From Prochlorococcus marinus str. AS9601 (lineage in GTDB: Bacteria > Cyanobacteriota > Cyanobacteriia > PCC-6307 > Cyanobiaceae), in contig NC_008816.1 in the NCBI RefSeq assembly GCF_000015645.1, positions 310,001-374,000 on the forward strand: a DNA stretch of 64,000 bases, written 5' to 3'. Below the pieces are notes generated by a model that was given only the letters and a program-made list of their open reading frames with translations, made no database searches and was not told the DNA's origin. Both the position numbers and the translations under genes were made by a program. Shown here piece by piece: positions 1-9,780 of this stretch. Position 1 is the stretch's first letter, and every line of letters begins with the position of its first letter.

Positions 1-231
1 GTTATAGTCATACTTACCCAAAAGTGATGCAAATTCTTCTTGAGTGAATCCTGCGTTGTCAAAATCCGTATTGGTTCTGCTAGAGGAAGAATCTGCTTGA
101 GGTATATCGCTCTTCTCGAATGATAAATCTTCCTCATTTTGAGATGCTGAATTATTATCTAACTCAGACGAATTTTTAATTTCTTGATCCTCAGAAATTT
201 CTTTAATGGTTTGGGAAGAATTTTCGTTCAT
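1..231 (-). CDS. rpsA: 30S ribosomal protein S1, N-terminal part (runs off the window)
   Basis: Only the first 77 codons are present. The gene starts at an ATG at 231 and continues past base 1. The first ~50 residues are acidic and Ser/Asn-rich. They are followed by a stretch containing GFTQEEFASLLGKYDYN, which I recognise as the beginning of cyanobacterial ribosomal protein S1. S1 binds mRNA on the small ribosomal subunit through repeated OB-fold (S1) domains, which lie outside the window. nrdR is immediately upstream on the same strand, 109 bases away. The identification rests on the short N-terminal motif and gene order. Confidence 0.8.
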   Translation of the reverse strand, partial: MNENSSQTIKEISEDQEIKNSSELDNNSASQNEEDLSFEKSDIPQADSSSSRTNTDFDNAGFTQEEFASLLGKYDYN

Positions 232-340
232 TTGTTGTATCGCAGACTACCTAAGGTAGTTAGAAAGGAATGCTATTAGCCTGCACACTAAAAGCAAAAT
301 ATATTTGTGATATGTATTCTACACTTTAAGATGCTGAATT

Positions 341-820
341 TTATGAAATTGAAGCTAATTGGTTTTTTGAACTTCCTTTTAGAGATTCAAGAGTAGAAAT
401 AAAATCTTTTACCCCGTTAAATTTTCTGTAAACTGAGGCGTATCTTATATAGGCGACTTCGTTTTCTTTTCTAAGATTTTTAAGTATTAATTCCCCGATA
501 TGTGAAGATTTAATATCTTTATTAGAGTCTTGAACGATTTGTGATTCAATTCCATCTACGAAATTAATAATTTCTTCACTACTGAAGTTAGTCTTTTCGC
601 ATGCCCTTGATATGCCAGTAAATAATTTTTGCTTATCAAATAATTCTCTGCCACCGTCTTTCTTTAAAACTGAAACTGGCATTGTTTCCACTCTTTCATA
701 AGTTGTGAATCTAAAGCTGCAATTTAAGCACTCTCTTCTTCTTCGAACACTTTTACCACTATCAGCAGATCTTGATTCCAAAACTCTGCTATCTGTGTTT
801 TGACAGGTTGGACACTGCAT
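341..820 (-). CDS. nrdR: Transcriptional repressor NrdR
   Basis: 159 residues, the usual length for NrdR. The N-terminus holds a four-cysteine zinc ribbon (C3, C6, C31, C34) followed by the basic segment RRRREC. An ATP-cone domain fills roughly residues 49-139. The family senses (d)ATP through the ATP-cone and represses ribonucleotide reductase genes by binding NrdR boxes. No nrd gene is in this window, so its targets must be elsewhere. It lies between psbT (upstream) and rpsA (downstream) on the minus strand. A terminator at 882-902 separates it from psbT. Confidence 0.95.
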   Translation of the reverse strand: MQCPTCQNTDSRVLESRSADSGKSVRRRRECLNCSFRFTTYERVETMPVSVLKKDGGRELFDKQKLFTGISRACEKTNFSSEEIINFVDGIESQIVQDSNKDIKSSHIGELILKNLRKENEVAYIRYASVYRKFNGVKDFISTLESLKGSSKNQLASIS

Positions 821-879
821 GTGGTGAAAAAGTGTACTTTAACTCTAATAGTAGGGTAATTTTCTAATTATGAAAAGTA

Positions 880-906
880 AAAAACCTCTTGTTAAAGAGG
901 TTTTTA
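880..906 (-). terminator. Rho-independent terminator after psbB-psbT
   Basis: Inverted repeat AACCTCTT / AAAGAGGTT with a 3-base loop (about 883-902). Read on the minus strand it is followed by a run of T. It lies 7 bases past the psbT stop, so it probably ends the psbB-psbT transcript before nrdR. Confidence 0.8.
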
Positions 907-912
907 CTTAGT

Positions 913-1011
913 TCATTTCCTATCAAATTTAGGCGGATCTCTAAAGGCGACAGCAAAGAACAAGGTTACAACTGCGAGAGTTAGAATAAGAACGTAAGCG
1001 AAAGCTTCCAT
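913..1011 (-). CDS. psbT: Photosystem II protein T
   Basis: 32-residue single-helix thylakoid protein, found by translating the minus strand between psbB and nrdR. It begins [12 protein letters not shown] and ends with the polar tail [10 protein letters not shown], the standard PsbT pattern of one membrane helix and a short stromal tail. PsbT sits at the PSII dimer interface near the D1/D2 acceptor side. It starts 24 bases after the psbB stop, the classic psbB-psbT arrangement, and is followed by a terminator. Confidence 0.95.
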   Translation of the reverse strand: MEAFAYVLILTLAVVTLFFAVAFRDPPKFDRK

Positions 1012-1034
1012 AAGATTAAGTAATAAAGTTTAGT

Positions 1035-2558
1035 TTAAACCCTTCCAGGGATTCTTCTTGTGGTTTCGTCTCCAAGCTTTTTGAATAAACCAAATTCAAC
1101 TTGGTCGCCAATTTCAGCATCAATACCAGCAAAGGAATTTCTGTAAAGAGTTCTTGAAGCGTGCCACCAGTGCCCAAACAAGAATAGCAATCCGAAACAT
1201 AAATGTGCATATGTAAACCATGCTCTTGGAGAACTTCGGAATACACCGTCAGATTTATATGTCTCTCTGTCAAACTTGAATGCTTCTCCAAGTTGAGCCT
1301 TTCTTGCTAATCTTTTCACTACTGCAGGATCTGTAAATGTTTGTCCATCTAGGTCTCCTCCATAAATTGTTGCAGTAATACCAGTTTGCTCAAATGAGTA
1401 CTTTGCTTCAGCTCTTCTAAATGGGATATCTGCCCTTACATTACCTTCTTTATCTTCAAGAATGACAGGGAAGTTTTCAAAGAAGTTAGGAATTCTTCTA
1501 ACTTCTAATTCGTTACCTTCCTTATCTTGGAAAGCAATGTGACCTTGCCAACCAGTTGGTAAGCCATCACCATTAACAAGAGCTCCAACTCTGAATAGTC
1601 CCCCTTTAGCTGGACTATTACCGACATAATCGTAGAAGGCTAATTTTTCTGGTATAGATGCATATGCCTCTGATTTAGTTGCACCATCATCAATAGCAGC
1701 TTGCACTCTTCTGTTAATTTCAGTTTTGAAATAGCCTGAATCCCATTGATATCTAGTAGGACCAAAAAGCTCTATTGGGGTGGTTGCTGAACCGTACCAC
1801 ATTGTTCCGGAAACAACGAAAGAAACAAACAATACAGCAGCTAAAGCACTAGCAAGAACTCCTTCGAGACTTCCAAGTTTTAATGCTCTGTAAAGTCTTT
1901 CTCCAGGCCTGTTGGTAATGTGAAAAATACCTCCAATAATACCCATAAGTCCAGCTGCAATATGATTAGCCACAATACCTCCTGGATTAAAAGGATTAAA
2001 TCCTTCAACTCCCCAGGAAGGTGCTACAGGTTCTACATGACCACTTAAACCATATGGATCAGAAACCCAAATCCCAACGTTTGCGCAATGAAAAGCTCCA
2101 AAACCAAAACATGTAAGGCCTGCTAAAAGAAGGTGAATTCCAAAAATTCTTGGTAAATCAAGAGCAGGCTCACCAGTTCTTGAATCTTCCCATAAATCTA
2201 GGTCCCAATATGTCCAGTGCCAAATAGATGCCAACATCAATAGGCCACTAAATACTATGTGTGCTGCCGCAACCCCTTCGAAACTCCAGAATCCAGGATC
2301 AACTCCAGTAGCACCAGTAATATCCCATCCATTCCAACTACTTGTGATACCTAGTCTTGCCATGAAAGGCATAACGTACATCCCCTGTCTCCACATTGGA
2401 TTGAGAACAGCATCAGAAGGATCAAAAATGGCTAATTCATAAAGAGCCATTGAACCGGCCCAGCCGGCTAATAATGCAGTATGCATAAGATGCACAGCAA
2501 GTAGTCGACCTGGGTCATTAATAACTACTGTGTGAACTCGATACCAAGGCAATCCCAT
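1035..2558 (-). CDS. psbB: Photosystem II CP47 chlorophyll apoprotein
   Basis: 507 residues, full family length. It begins [20 protein letters not shown], the invariant CP47 N-terminus. Six membrane helices carry chlorophyll-ligand histidines. A large lumenal loop lies between helices 5 and 6, roughly residues 260-450. The C-terminal helix contains [20 protein letters not shown]47 is a core antenna of PSII in the thylakoid membrane and passes excitation to the D1/D2 reaction centre. Cotranscription with psbT is very likely. The divergent ferredoxin gene starts 222 bases upstream, so that interval holds both promoters. Confidence 0.98.
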   Translation of the reverse strand: MGLPWYRVHTVVINDPGRLLAVHLMHTALLAGWAGSMALYELAIFDPSDAVLNPMWRQGMYVMPFMARLGITSSWNGWDITGATGVDPGFWSFEGVAAAHIVFSGLLMLASIWHWTYWDLDLWEDSRTGEPALDLPRIFGIHLLLAGLTCFGFGAFHCANVGIWVSDPYGLSGHVEPVAPSWGVEGFNPFNPGGIVANHIAAGLMGIIGGIFHITNRPGERLYRALKLGSLEGVLASALAAVLFVSFVVSGTMWYGSATTPIELFGPTRYQWDSGYFKTEINRRVQAAIDDGATKSEAYASIPEKLAFYDYVGNSPAKGGLFRVGALVNGDGLPTGWQGHIAFQDKEGNELEVRRIPNFFENFPVILEDKEGNVRADIPFRRAEAKYSFEQTGITATIYGGDLDGQTFTDPAVVKRLARKAQLGEAFKFDRETYKSDGVFRSSPRAWFTYAHLCFGLLFLFGHWWHASRTLYRNSFAGIDAEIGDQVEFGLFKKLGDETTRRIPGRV

Positions 2559-2780
2559 CGGTTAATTTCTAGTAACTATGCTGCATAAACAGCTAAACAT
2601 CACGATAGTAAGGGTTTTTTAGTCTTTGAGGGATTTTTGTAAATAAATTTATTTTCTTGCAAAAATTGGGCAAATCCATTAGCAGAACATAGTTTACAAG
2701 AAATTTTTAGCTAAAAACTGTTAATATTTTGGTCACAATTCTCAAAGTAAAACGCCAAAATAAGAAAAATAACTAAAAAA

Positions 2781-3143
2781 ATGGCAACTATCAGATTTAT
2801 CCGTGAGGACTTAGAGGTTCAATGTAATCCTGGTGAAAATTTAAGAGAACTCGTAATGAAAGAGAATTTGCAGCTTTATGGACTAAAAGGTATTTTGGGA
2901 AATTGTGGAGGAGCTGGACAATGCAGTACTTGCTTTATTTCAGTTGAAGGTGGAAACAAAAATTCTTTAAGCCCTCTTACATCAGTTGAAGAAGAAAAAC
3001 TCAAAAATAGACCAGAAAATTGGCGACTAGCATGCCAAACATTGATAAAGTCATCTGCAGTAATCTTAACAAAACCACAATCCCCTCCCTCAAATTTGGA
3101 AGAACTAAAAAAAATAAGTGAAAATAAAAAATTATCACGCTAA
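2781..3143 (+). CDS. [2Fe-2S] ferredoxin
   Basis: 120 residues. A plant-type ferredoxin fold of about 95 residues is followed by a Lys/Pro-rich tail. The cluster ligands are visible: three cysteines in NCGGAGQCSTCF around residues 42-50 and a fourth in WRLACQT near residue 86. This is not the main photosynthetic petF. The tail and the divergent position next to psbB match a clade-conserved auxiliary ferredoxin. Its electron partner cannot be read from sequence. psbM follows 105 bases downstream on the same strand. Confidence 0.88.
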   Translation: MATIRFIREDLEVQCNPGENLRELVMKENLQLYGLKGILGNCGGAGQCSTCFISVEGGNKNSLSPLTSVEEEKLKNRPENWRLACQTLIKSSAVILTKPQSPPSNLEELKKISENKKLSR

Positions 3144-3248
3144 ATTGTTTAAGACTGTTAATCAGTTTATAAAATTTGTTTATTTTTCCACTTTATTTCT
3201 AGTTATATGTCTATAGTCTTAATACCTAATTATAGAACTACCAACTAA

Positions 3249-3401
3249 ATGGAAACAACTAACTTTGGATTCGTAGCTAGTCTTTTATTTGTAGGGGTGC
3301 CAACTATATTCCTCATTGGTTTATTTATCTCTACTCAAGATGGAGAAAAGTCAAGCTTCTACTCTGACTCTAGTAAAGGTAGACTTGGACCAAAACGCTG
3401 A
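3249..3401 (+). CDS. psbM: Photosystem II protein M
   Basis: 50 residues, found by direct translation. It begins METTNFGFVASLLFVGVPT and has one membrane helix. The 15-20 residue polar extension at the C-terminus (ending GRLGPKR) is longer than plant PsbM, as I recall for the Prochlorococcus form. PsbM lies at the PSII monomer-monomer interface. prmC starts 11 bases after its stop, so the two may be cotranscribed. Confidence 0.9.
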   Translation: METTNFGFVASLLFVGVPTIFLIGLFISTQDGEKSSFYSDSSKGRLGPKR

Positions 3402-3412
3402 TGCTTTAATAA

Positions 3413-4282
3413 ATGCTTTGCATTTCTGTAAAGGAATTTTTATTGTGGAAAAAAAAGCAACTTTCAAAAGGTGGTGATCAACAATCTTTTGAAGTTTTAC
3501 TTGATTGTTTAGGCGATATTTCGACTAGAGATCTAAATTTGAAAATTTTAAATCCTAAGGGAAACTTACATTTAAAAAAAAACTTAGAATTTTTGGAGTC
3601 TGTTTGGGAAGATCATTTAATAAGATCTTGCCCAATTCAATACCTTTGCGGATTAACTTATTGGAGAGACTTAAAATTAAAAGTTACAAATAAAGTACTT
3701 ATTCCCAGACCAGAGACAGAGCTCATAGTAGATATTGTCTTCAATATATTTAGAAGGAAGTCAGAGAAATTATTTTTTGCTGAATTAGGGACTGGATCAG
3801 GCGCTATAAGTATTGCGTTAGCATTGGCTTATCCATTTAGCAAAGGAGTGGCAACTGATGTAGATCAAGACGCATTAGAAATAGCTACAAAAAATTATAT
3901 AAATTCTTCCAAACAATCAAATTTGAAATTTTATTGTGGAAATTGGTGGTCACCTCTTGAAAATTTTAAAGGAAAATTAGACCTTGCTATTTCAAACCCG
4001 CCATATATTCCTAAAGATACTTATGAAAAATTACCCAAAGAAGTTAAAAATTTCGAACCTAAAGTTGCTTTATTAGGCGGTGAAGATGGTTTAAAACACA
4101 TTAGGGAAATAATACAAAAAGCACCAATATTTTTAAAAGAGAAGGGCTGGCTAATTTTAGAGAATCATTTTGATCAAGGCGAAAAAGTAAAACAACTTTT
4201 TATTAAAAATAAATTTACATCAATAGAAATTGTGAAAGATCTTTCAGGTATTGGTAGGTTTACCATTGGAAGATATAAATAA
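3413..4282 (+). CDS. prmC: Peptide chain release factor N5-glutamine methyltransferase
   Basis: 289 residues, the usual HemK/PrmC length. It has an N-terminal helical substrate-binding domain (about residues 1-95) and a Rossmann SAM-dependent methyltransferase domain. SAM motif I is ELGTGSGAIS (about 124-133) and the catalytic NPPY motif is at about 195-198. The enzyme methylates the GGQ glutamine of release factors RF1 and RF2 in the cytoplasm. tsaC follows after 23 bases, so they are probably cotranscribed. Confidence 0.95.
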   Translation: MLCISVKEFLLWKKKQLSKGGDQQSFEVLLDCLGDISTRDLNLKILNPKGNLHLKKNLEFLESVWEDHLIRSCPIQYLCGLTYWRDLKLKVTNKVLIPRPETELIVDIVFNIFRRKSEKLFFAELGTGSGAISIALALAYPFSKGVATDVDQDALEIATKNYINSSKQSNLKFYCGNWWSPLENFKGKLDLAISNPPYIPKDTYEKLPKEVKNFEPKVALLGGEDGLKHIREIIQKAPIFLKEKGWLILENHFDQGEKVKQLFIKNKFTSIEIVKDLSGIGRFTIGRYK

Positions 4283-4305
4283 ATTATTTCAAGTTCATAA
4301 TCTAA

Positions 4306-4887
4306 ATGGATTTAGTAGACTGCAAATCCGCTTTGAAGACTCTTAAAAGTGGTTTACCTATAATCTTCCCAACTGACACATTACCTGCGATTGGATGCTT
4401 GCCAAAATTTTCAAATATTATTTACGAGTTTAAAAAAAGGGATAGAGGCAAACCCTTAATTCTTATGGGGTCAGAACACAAACAATTAATTGATTATGTT
4501 CACGAATCAGCTAAAGAAGATTACGAAAATATAGCTTCAAAATATTGGCCTGGAGCTCTGACAATGGTTGTTCCTGCGTCAGAGAAGCAGACTACAATCC
4601 TTACAAGCAATGATCTTACCCTTGGGTTGAGGATTCCAAATTCATATATGGCTAAATCTCTCATGAGAGAAACAGGACCATTGTTAACTTCAAGTGCAAA
4701 TATTTCAGGTTTTAAAGGATCTATTACAGTCGAAGGTATTGCTCTAGACTTCCCTTCTGTAAAAATTTTGGGTCCTATCCCATGGGAAAAAAGAAGTGGA
4801 AAAGCAAGTACTATAATATTTTGGAAGAAAAGTGGAGATTGGAGACTGATTAGAGAAGGAGAAGTATTAGTAAGGGAATTGCATTAA
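4306..4887 (+). CDS. tsaC: L-threonylcarbamoyladenylate synthase (YrdC/Sua5 family)
   Basis: 193 residues covering the YrdC domain, without the extra C-terminal Sua5 domain. Recognisable stretches are IIFPTDTLPAIGC near the start, KKRDRGKPL around residue 44-52, and the SSANISG loop around residue 130. The enzyme makes threonylcarbamoyl-AMP from threonine, bicarbonate and ATP for t6A37 modification of ANN-reading tRNAs. Its stop overlaps the ATG of a 55-residue membrane ORF (TAATG), suggesting translational coupling. A tRNA-Thr, a substrate type for t6A, lies just downstream, probably by coincidence. Confidence 0.93.
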   Translation: MDLVDCKSALKTLKSGLPIIFPTDTLPAIGCLPKFSNIIYEFKKRDRGKPLILMGSEHKQLIDYVHESAKEDYENIASKYWPGALTMVVPASEKQTTILTSNDLTLGLRIPNSYMAKSLMRETGPLLTSSANISGFKGSITVEGIALDFPSVKILGPIPWEKRSGKASTIIFWKKSGDWRLIREGEVLVRELH

Positions 4888-5054
4888 TGTTTTTATTATT
4901 ATTTTTTGTTTTATTGATTCAATTTTTTACTTATTGGATATTTGAACCCCTTGTATCTTTTTTAGAGTATGTTCTCGAAATAAGATTGATTCCTATTATT
5001 GCTCTGATAGGTTTAGTCTTTATATTTTCAGCGAAGAATATTGAACAGAATTAA
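4887..5054 (+). CDS. Small hydrophobic membrane protein
   Basis: 55 residues in a TAATG overlap with tsaC. Two hydrophobic segments (about residues 1-15 and 33-48) flank a short amphipathic linker with FEPLVSFLEY. No family recognised. The coupled start and clean membrane topology support a real gene; function unknown. Confidence 0.6.
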   Translation: MFLLLFFVLLIQFFTYWIFEPLVSFLEYVLEIRLIPIIALIGLVFIFSAKNIEQN

Positions 5055-5065
5055 ATAAATCAAAA

Positions 5066-5137
5066 TGCCGGCTAACAGATTTGAACTGATGACCTTCGCT
5101 TTACAAAAGCGCTGCTCTACCACTGAGCTAAGCCGGC
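5066..5137 (-). tRNA. tRNA-Thr (anticodon UGU)
   Basis: 72-nt cloverleaf on the minus strand. The acceptor stem GCCGGCT/AGCCGGC has discriminator A. The D arm is GCTC...GAGC and the anticodon loop is TTTGTAA, with anticodon TGT. CCA is not encoded. The outermost anticodon-stem pair is a G-A mismatch. A second threonine tRNA (GGU) lies at 46528-46599. Confidence 0.95.
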
Positions 5138-5201
5138 GATCTTTTCATCTTACAATCAGGAAGGTTCAATTATCAGTATTTTTTAGCTTTTTTTAAATTT
5201 A

Positions 5202-5528
5202 TTACTTTTTGATATCTTTATTAGCTTTATCAGCTTTTTTGAATTTTATTTCTCCTGAAATAGTTCTTTTGATTGGTAAATTGGCAACTAATGCAGTCAT
5301 TCTATCCTCAGTCTCTAAACTTACTGCCACCTCATCAAAATCAATTTCAACATATTTAGCAACAACATCAAGAATCTCTTTCCTCATTTTATCTAAAAGA
5401 TCAGTTGTCAAAGAACTCATGTCAACTCTGTCATGAGCCAGTACAAGTTGTAATCTTTCTCTTGCTGTATTAGCACTAGACGTTTCTCTGCCTAGTAATT
5501 TATTTATAAGATCTCTGAGAGTCATCAT
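5202..5528 (-). CDS. minE: Cell division topological specificity factor MinE
   Basis: 108 residues. It begins [22 protein letters not shown], the amphipathic membrane-targeting helix and MinD-contact segment. The middle, with [15 protein letters not shown], is the typical MinE core. A Lys-rich tail follows. MinE stimulates MinD ATPase and confines the MinC inhibitor away from midcell. It is the last gene of the minus-strand run ctp-HD-minC-minD-minE and starts one base after the minD stop. Confidence 0.95.
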   Translation of the reverse strand: MMTLRDLINKLLGRETSSANTARERLQLVLAHDRVDMSSLTTDLLDKMRKEILDVVAKYVEIDFDEVAVSLETEDRMTALVANLPIKRTISGEIKFKKADKANKDIKK

Positions 5529-5529
5529 T

Positions 5530-6357
5530 TTAAAAAACCTTTGTTTGCATTAATCTCATGAATTTATCTTTAAGACTTTTGCCTTCTTTTTTGGGATCGA
5601 TAATTGGTATATCTTTATTTGTAAGTCTTTGAGAAACATTCAAATAACATTTTTTTGCAGGAGATCTACTATCTGAAAGTGTCAGTGGCTCTCCTCTATT
5701 TGTACTTATTATTACCTGTTCATCTTCTAAAACAATACCTAATAAAGGCAAAGAAAGGATCCCTTGAACATCTTCGATGGATAACATTTCTTGACTAGCC
5801 ATCATGTTAGGGCGAACTCTATTGATTACAAGTTGAATAGGCTCAATATCTGAAGTATTAAGAATTCCTATTACTCTATCTGCATCCCTCACTGCGGATA
5901 ATTCTGGGTTAGTTACAACAATAGCTTCTTTACAGGCTGCAAGAGCATTTTTAAAGCCATCTTCTACACCAGCAGGACAATCTACTAAGACAAAATCAAA
6001 GTTCTCACTAAGTAGCTCACTAATTTTTTTCATATCTTCGGGCTTCATCCAATCCAACATCCTTGGATCTCCAGCAGGTAGAAGAGCAAGATTAGGCTCC
6101 TTTTTATGTCTAACCAATGCTTGGTCGAGACGACAGTTCTTGTCTAGAACATCTTGAGCTGTATAAATGATGCGATTTTCTAATCCTAGAAGAAGATCTA
6201 AATTTCTTAAGCCAAAATCAGCATCTAATACAGCAGTTGTTGCTCCGCTATTAGCAAGTGCTATCCCTAGGTTTGCAGTTAAAGTTGTTTTACCAACCCC
6301 TCCCTTACCAGAACAGATTAATATTGTGCGAGTATTCTTCCCCACGATTTTTAACAT
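5530..6357 (-). CDS. minD: Septum site-determining ATPase MinD
   Basis: 275 residues. The deviant Walker A motif GKGGVGKTT lies at about residues 17-25, with the activating aspartate in [13 protein letters not shown]. The switch segment is [14 protein letters not shown]. The C-terminal amphipathic helix ([13 protein letters not shown]) provides ATP-dependent membrane binding. MinD recruits MinC to the membrane and oscillates with MinE. It is separated from minC by 99 bases and is tightly joined to minE. Confidence 0.97.
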   Translation of the reverse strand: MLKIVGKNTRTILICSGKGGVGKTTLTANLGIALANSGATTAVLDADFGLRNLDLLLGLENRIIYTAQDVLDKNCRLDQALVRHKKEPNLALLPAGDPRMLDWMKPEDMKKISELLSENFDFVLVDCPAGVEDGFKNALAACKEAIVVTNPELSAVRDADRVIGILNTSDIEPIQLVINRVRPNMMASQEMLSIEDVQGILSLPLLGIVLEDEQVIISTNRGEPLTLSDSRSPAKKCYLNVSQRLTNKDIPIIDPKKEGKSLKDKFMRLMQTKVF

Positions 6358-6456
6358 TTTACAAATAATAAAGCCACATGCAGAAAGTTAAATATTTTAA
6401 AGATTAAGTAATTCTTAAATTTATCTAATTTGAATTTATTTATTGCAAATTATTGA

Positions 6457-7119
6457 TTAATTTTTATTTTCGATTATGTGTGGTTTGATAATTATTGTTT
6501 GTTGATCTATTACTGCAATTTCTGGATAGCAATTTTTGGGCTTTTCTTTTGGTCCAATTGCTATTAAATCTGCAATTCTTAACTGTAAAGGGTTTAAATA
6601 AAGTGATGAAATAGAGGCATTTTTATTTCCACTTTTCCCTGCGAATGCGATCCCTAGTAATTTGCCCCAAACGTAAATATTTTTCTTAGCGGAAACTATT
6701 GCCCCTGGATTAACATCTCCTATGATACATAGGTTTCCGTTTGAAGATATTCTTTCTCCCGATCGTACTGTTCCTTTGTGAAGAATATCGTCTTTCTTTT
6801 TTGAATTGAATGATAGTAACTTATTTTTAATCTCTTGCTCTTTTATATAAATTGAATCTATTTTTAAGAACTTTCCACTTATTATTGTATCTCTATTATT
6901 TGAGTAAATGCATAAGGAACAAATATTAATTTTGTCAAAATGATTTTTTAATTTTAATAATTGATGAGAACTTATTGACTCATTGACTGCGAAAATTTTT
7001 GCTTCTAAAGGTTCCTTGATGGATGAAAATCTTTTGAAAGTTTCATGGAGATTATTTAAATCTAACAAAGAAAAAATTTCTAAATATTTACTTTTATTGT
7101 TTTTTAGAACTATTTCCAT
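6457..7119 (-). CDS. minC: Septum site-determining protein MinC
   Basis: 220 residues. The C-terminal half is the beta-helical MinC domain, recognisable by VRSGERISSNGNLCIIGDVN and the following VWGKLLGIAFAG repeats. It mediates dimerisation and MinD binding. The N-terminal half, the FtsZ-antagonist domain, is strongly diverged and lysine/serine-rich, as usual in this clade. It lies between the HD hydrolase gene (10 bases upstream) and minD. Confidence 0.92.
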   Translation of the reverse strand: MEIVLKNNKSKYLEIFSLLDLNNLHETFKRFSSIKEPLEAKIFAVNESISSHQLLKLKNHFDKINICSLCIYSNNRDTIISGKFLKIDSIYIKEQEIKNKLLSFNSKKKDDILHKGTVRSGERISSNGNLCIIGDVNPGAIVSAKKNIYVWGKLLGIAFAGKSGNKNASISSLYLNPLQLRIADLIAIGPKEKPKNCYPEIAVIDQQTIIIKPHIIENKN

Positions 7120-7129
7120 TGAATTAAAT

Positions 7130-8410
7130 CTAGAAATTGTTTTTTATCGATGAAATTTCATTTTTGATTTCATTTTTGATCATATCTGGATAAATAATAA
7201 AAGAGCTTTCATCGGATCTCATTAAAGTTTTTATTAATGCGGAACTATTTTCTAATGCGCTTTGATAAGTGCCGTCCCATATTTTTAGAGCATTATTAGA
7301 TTCAAAACCTTTGAAAGACCTTTCCTTAATCCCACAAAATATTTCTGAATCATAACCATTCTTTTCACATAATTTTGTGGCAAATGCAAGGATTTTTAAT
7401 CTATTGATCTTACTTAAAAAACTAATGTCTGATGCCTTTAATAAATCCCTGTCAATAAACATTTTGCATAGTGTAGAAAGTGGTTCAAAAGATTCATCTT
7501 TCCATCTGATTAAATGATAATAAAAGGTTACATCATCATTTCTTATGAAATCATCAAAATCAACTTTTGATGGTGAAAAAATCCATTTATGTAGAGAATT
7601 ATCTAACCAAATATTATTTTCATAATTATGTTTTATTGTGTGTAATATTTTCCCCAGAATCCATGTTGATATTTCGTTTATCTTGTGATTGTAGATTGTT
7701 CTATACATCAAGTTTCTAAGTACAAGGAAATGCTCAATGGCAATCACTCCTTTTGGTTTGATTCCGATATTTCCATCAGGTAAAAAGGTAAGAGCTGAAA
7801 TTATTCTTTCTAAATCTACTAAGCCATAATTAGTCCCTGTGTTGTAACTATCGCGTAAAAGATAATCAAGACGATCACAATCTATCTCACTACTTATCAA
7901 TGTTCTTAAAGGTTTTGAAAATAGTTGTTTTGATTGAAATAATTCACCAATTTTTCTGGGTAATTCGTTGTCATACTTTTTGAGGATTGAAGTTATTGGA
8001 GAATAATTTGTCACTAAGTTTTCAGACCATTGTTCGTGATCATGCATGAATATTGTTTCACTGGTATGGCTTAAAGGTCCATGACCTAAATCATGTAGCA
8101 GAGCTGCTCCATAAAGAACAAATTTATTTTCACTAAAAGAAGATTTATTTTCAATTAATCTCTTATAAATTTTTCTAGCTATACAAAAAACACCAATTGA
8201 GTGAGTAAATCTACTCGATTCTGCACCATGAAAAAGTAATGATGCCGCTCCAAGTTGTTTTATTCTTCTTAGTCTTTGAAAAGCGACTGTATCAATTAAT
8301 TCCAAAATCATTAATTCTTCTGGCTTTCCTGCATCAAATACTATTTCTTTATGAATTGGGTCATGAAAAATTCTTTTAATACTCATATTTTTAAGATTTT
8401 TTATTTTCAA
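7130..8410 (-). CDS. HD-domain metal-dependent phosphohydrolase
   Basis: 426 residues. The metal-binding HD motif is seen as RFTHSIGVFCIAR followed by ALLHDLGHGPLSHTSE, in the first third of the protein. This is the dNTPase-like/SAMHD1-type HD arrangement with the downstream D in SSEIDCDRLDYLLRD. The family hydrolyses nucleotide phosphate bonds; the substrate here is unknown. It sits 3 bases after ctp and 10 before minC, so it is transcribed with the cell-division genes. The start ATG (8410) has a possible in-frame alternative at MSIKRIF, 24 bases downstream. Confidence 0.9.
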   Translation of the reverse strand: MKIKNLKNMSIKRIFHDPIHKEIVFDAGKPEELMILELIDTVAFQRLRRIKQLGAASLLFHGAESSRFTHSIGVFCIARKIYKRLIENKSSFSENKFVLYGAALLHDLGHGPLSHTSETIFMHDHEQWSENLVTNYSPITSILKKYDNELPRKIGELFQSKQLFSKPLRTLISSEIDCDRLDYLLRDSYNTGTNYGLVDLERIISALTFLPDGNIGIKPKGVIAIEHFLVLRNLMYRTIYNHKINEISTWILGKILHTIKHNYENNIWLDNSLHKWIFSPSKVDFDDFIRNDDVTFYYHLIRWKDESFEPLSTLCKMFIDRDLLKASDISFLSKINRLKILAFATKLCEKNGYDSEIFCGIKERSFKGFESNNALKIWDGTYQSALENSSALIKTLMRSDESSFIIYPDMIKNEIKNEISSIKNNF

Positions 8411-8413
8411 TCT

Positions 8414-9709
8414 TTAGCCATTTAAAGATTTGATTTCTTCATTGTTTAAATCAATTGTTTGAACTGGAACTTCTTCTTTTTCTAGAAGCGACCCTAATAA
8501 TAATTCCGCATTCCTTACCCATTTATCGTCAGTACTTCCAAAATCACTGGCTTCCGGTAGTTCAAGTAATTTGTCAGGTGTTATACCCTGGCCTTGTATA
8601 TTATTACCATCTGGTGTTAAGTAACTAGCCACTGTTATAGCAATACCACTATCTTCTCCCAAACTTTTTAGGGATTGAATTAAACCTTTACCATAAGTTT
8701 GTTCTCCCATAAGAATTGACCTCTCATTATCTTTTAAAGAACCAGCAAGTATTTCACTGGCACTTGCAGTGCCTTTATTTACTAAAGTCACCATTGGTCC
8801 ATCAAAAGATGTCTCTTTTTGAGAAATAATTGCATCTTTGATTCCATTTCTATCTTTTGTCTCGACTACGGGTTTCTCACTCAATAATGTGTCTGCAACT
8901 GCAATACCTGAGCTTACTAGTCCCCCTGAATTATTTCTAAGATCCAAGATTAAGCCCTCAACCTCTTTCTCTTTTAACTCTTGAAGAGCCTCTTCAACTT
9001 TTTTGGGTACGCTTTCGCTAAATTGAGTTATTCTTAAATATCCTATTGTGTGAGAATCGTCTCTTAATCTTTTTGTTCTAACTGGTCTGAGATCTACTGA
9101 TCTCCTCTCTAAATCGACTTCCCTAATTTCTCCTGATTCCGTAGATAATTCAACTAAAACTTTTGTCCCTGACTCACCTCTTAACTTAGAGGCAGTACTT
9201 GCAAGCCCTAATTTTTCTGATGAGATTCCATCAACTGTCTCGATAATGTCCCCGCTTACTATTCCAGCTTCTTCAGCTGGCGACCCCCCAAGAGTAGAAA
9301 TAACTTTAACTTTATTGTTGTCATCTTCACCTAATTGAAGCCCAACACCATTAATTTCACTCCCAAAATTACTTGATTTCAGTAGCTCATAATCTTTGGG
9401 GCGTAAAACTCTCGTGTAGGGATCGTCTAGAGGTCTTAACATGTCTTCAATTGCGGAATAAGCCTCTTCACTTGTTTCAATTTGTTTCTGTAATGTTTTT
9501 TGTCTAATTCTTTTCCATTGGATTTCATCAAACTTTTCTGGATCATAAAAACCTTCGTTTACCAAGGTCCAAGCATCAAGTACTAATTGCCTGCTATCAC
9601 TGAGAGCATCCACTCTTTCCATCAACAAAAGATTGATAGAAAAAACGATGATCATTGATGCAGTGATCAAATTTTTGAATGTTAAAAGTTTGTTAAAAGA
9701 TGAATTCAT
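8414..9709 (-). CDS. Carboxyl-terminal processing protease (S41 family, CtpA/CtpZ type)
   Basis: 431 residues from the ATG at 9709; a longer reading would start at TTG 9730. Order: N-terminal membrane/signal helix, a conserved helical segment with EAYSAIEDMLRPLDDPYTR, a PDZ domain, then the S41 catalytic domain with NKGTASASEILAGSLKD (nucleophile serine) and GKGLIQS (catalytic lysine). Such proteases act in the thylakoid lumen or periplasm; one paralogue matures the D1 C-terminus, but which paralogue this is cannot be settled here. It is the first gene of the run leading to minE and is divergent from petB, 71 bases away. Confidence 0.93.
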   Translation of the reverse strand: MNSSFNKLLTFKNLITASMIIVFSINLLLMERVDALSDSRQLVLDAWTLVNEGFYDPEKFDEIQWKRIRQKTLQKQIETSEEAYSAIEDMLRPLDDPYTRVLRPKDYELLKSSNFGSEINGVGLQLGEDDNNKVKVISTLGGSPAEEAGIVSGDIIETVDGISSEKLGLASTASKLRGESGTKVLVELSTESGEIREVDLERRSVDLRPVRTKRLRDDSHTIGYLRITQFSESVPKKVEEALQELKEKEVEGLILDLRNNSGGLVSSGIAVADTLLSEKPVVETKDRNGIKDAIISQKETSFDGPMVTLVNKGTASASEILAGSLKDNERSILMGEQTYGKGLIQSLKSLGEDSGIAITVASYLTPDGNNIQGQGITPDKLLELPEASDFGSTDDKWVRNAELLLGSLLEKEEVPVQTIDLNNEEIKSLNG

Positions 9710-9780
9710 TGGGTTAAGTCTTAACACCAAGTATAAGAATTTTAAGTAAGCTCTTTATATCAAAGCTAATTTTTTTTTGG

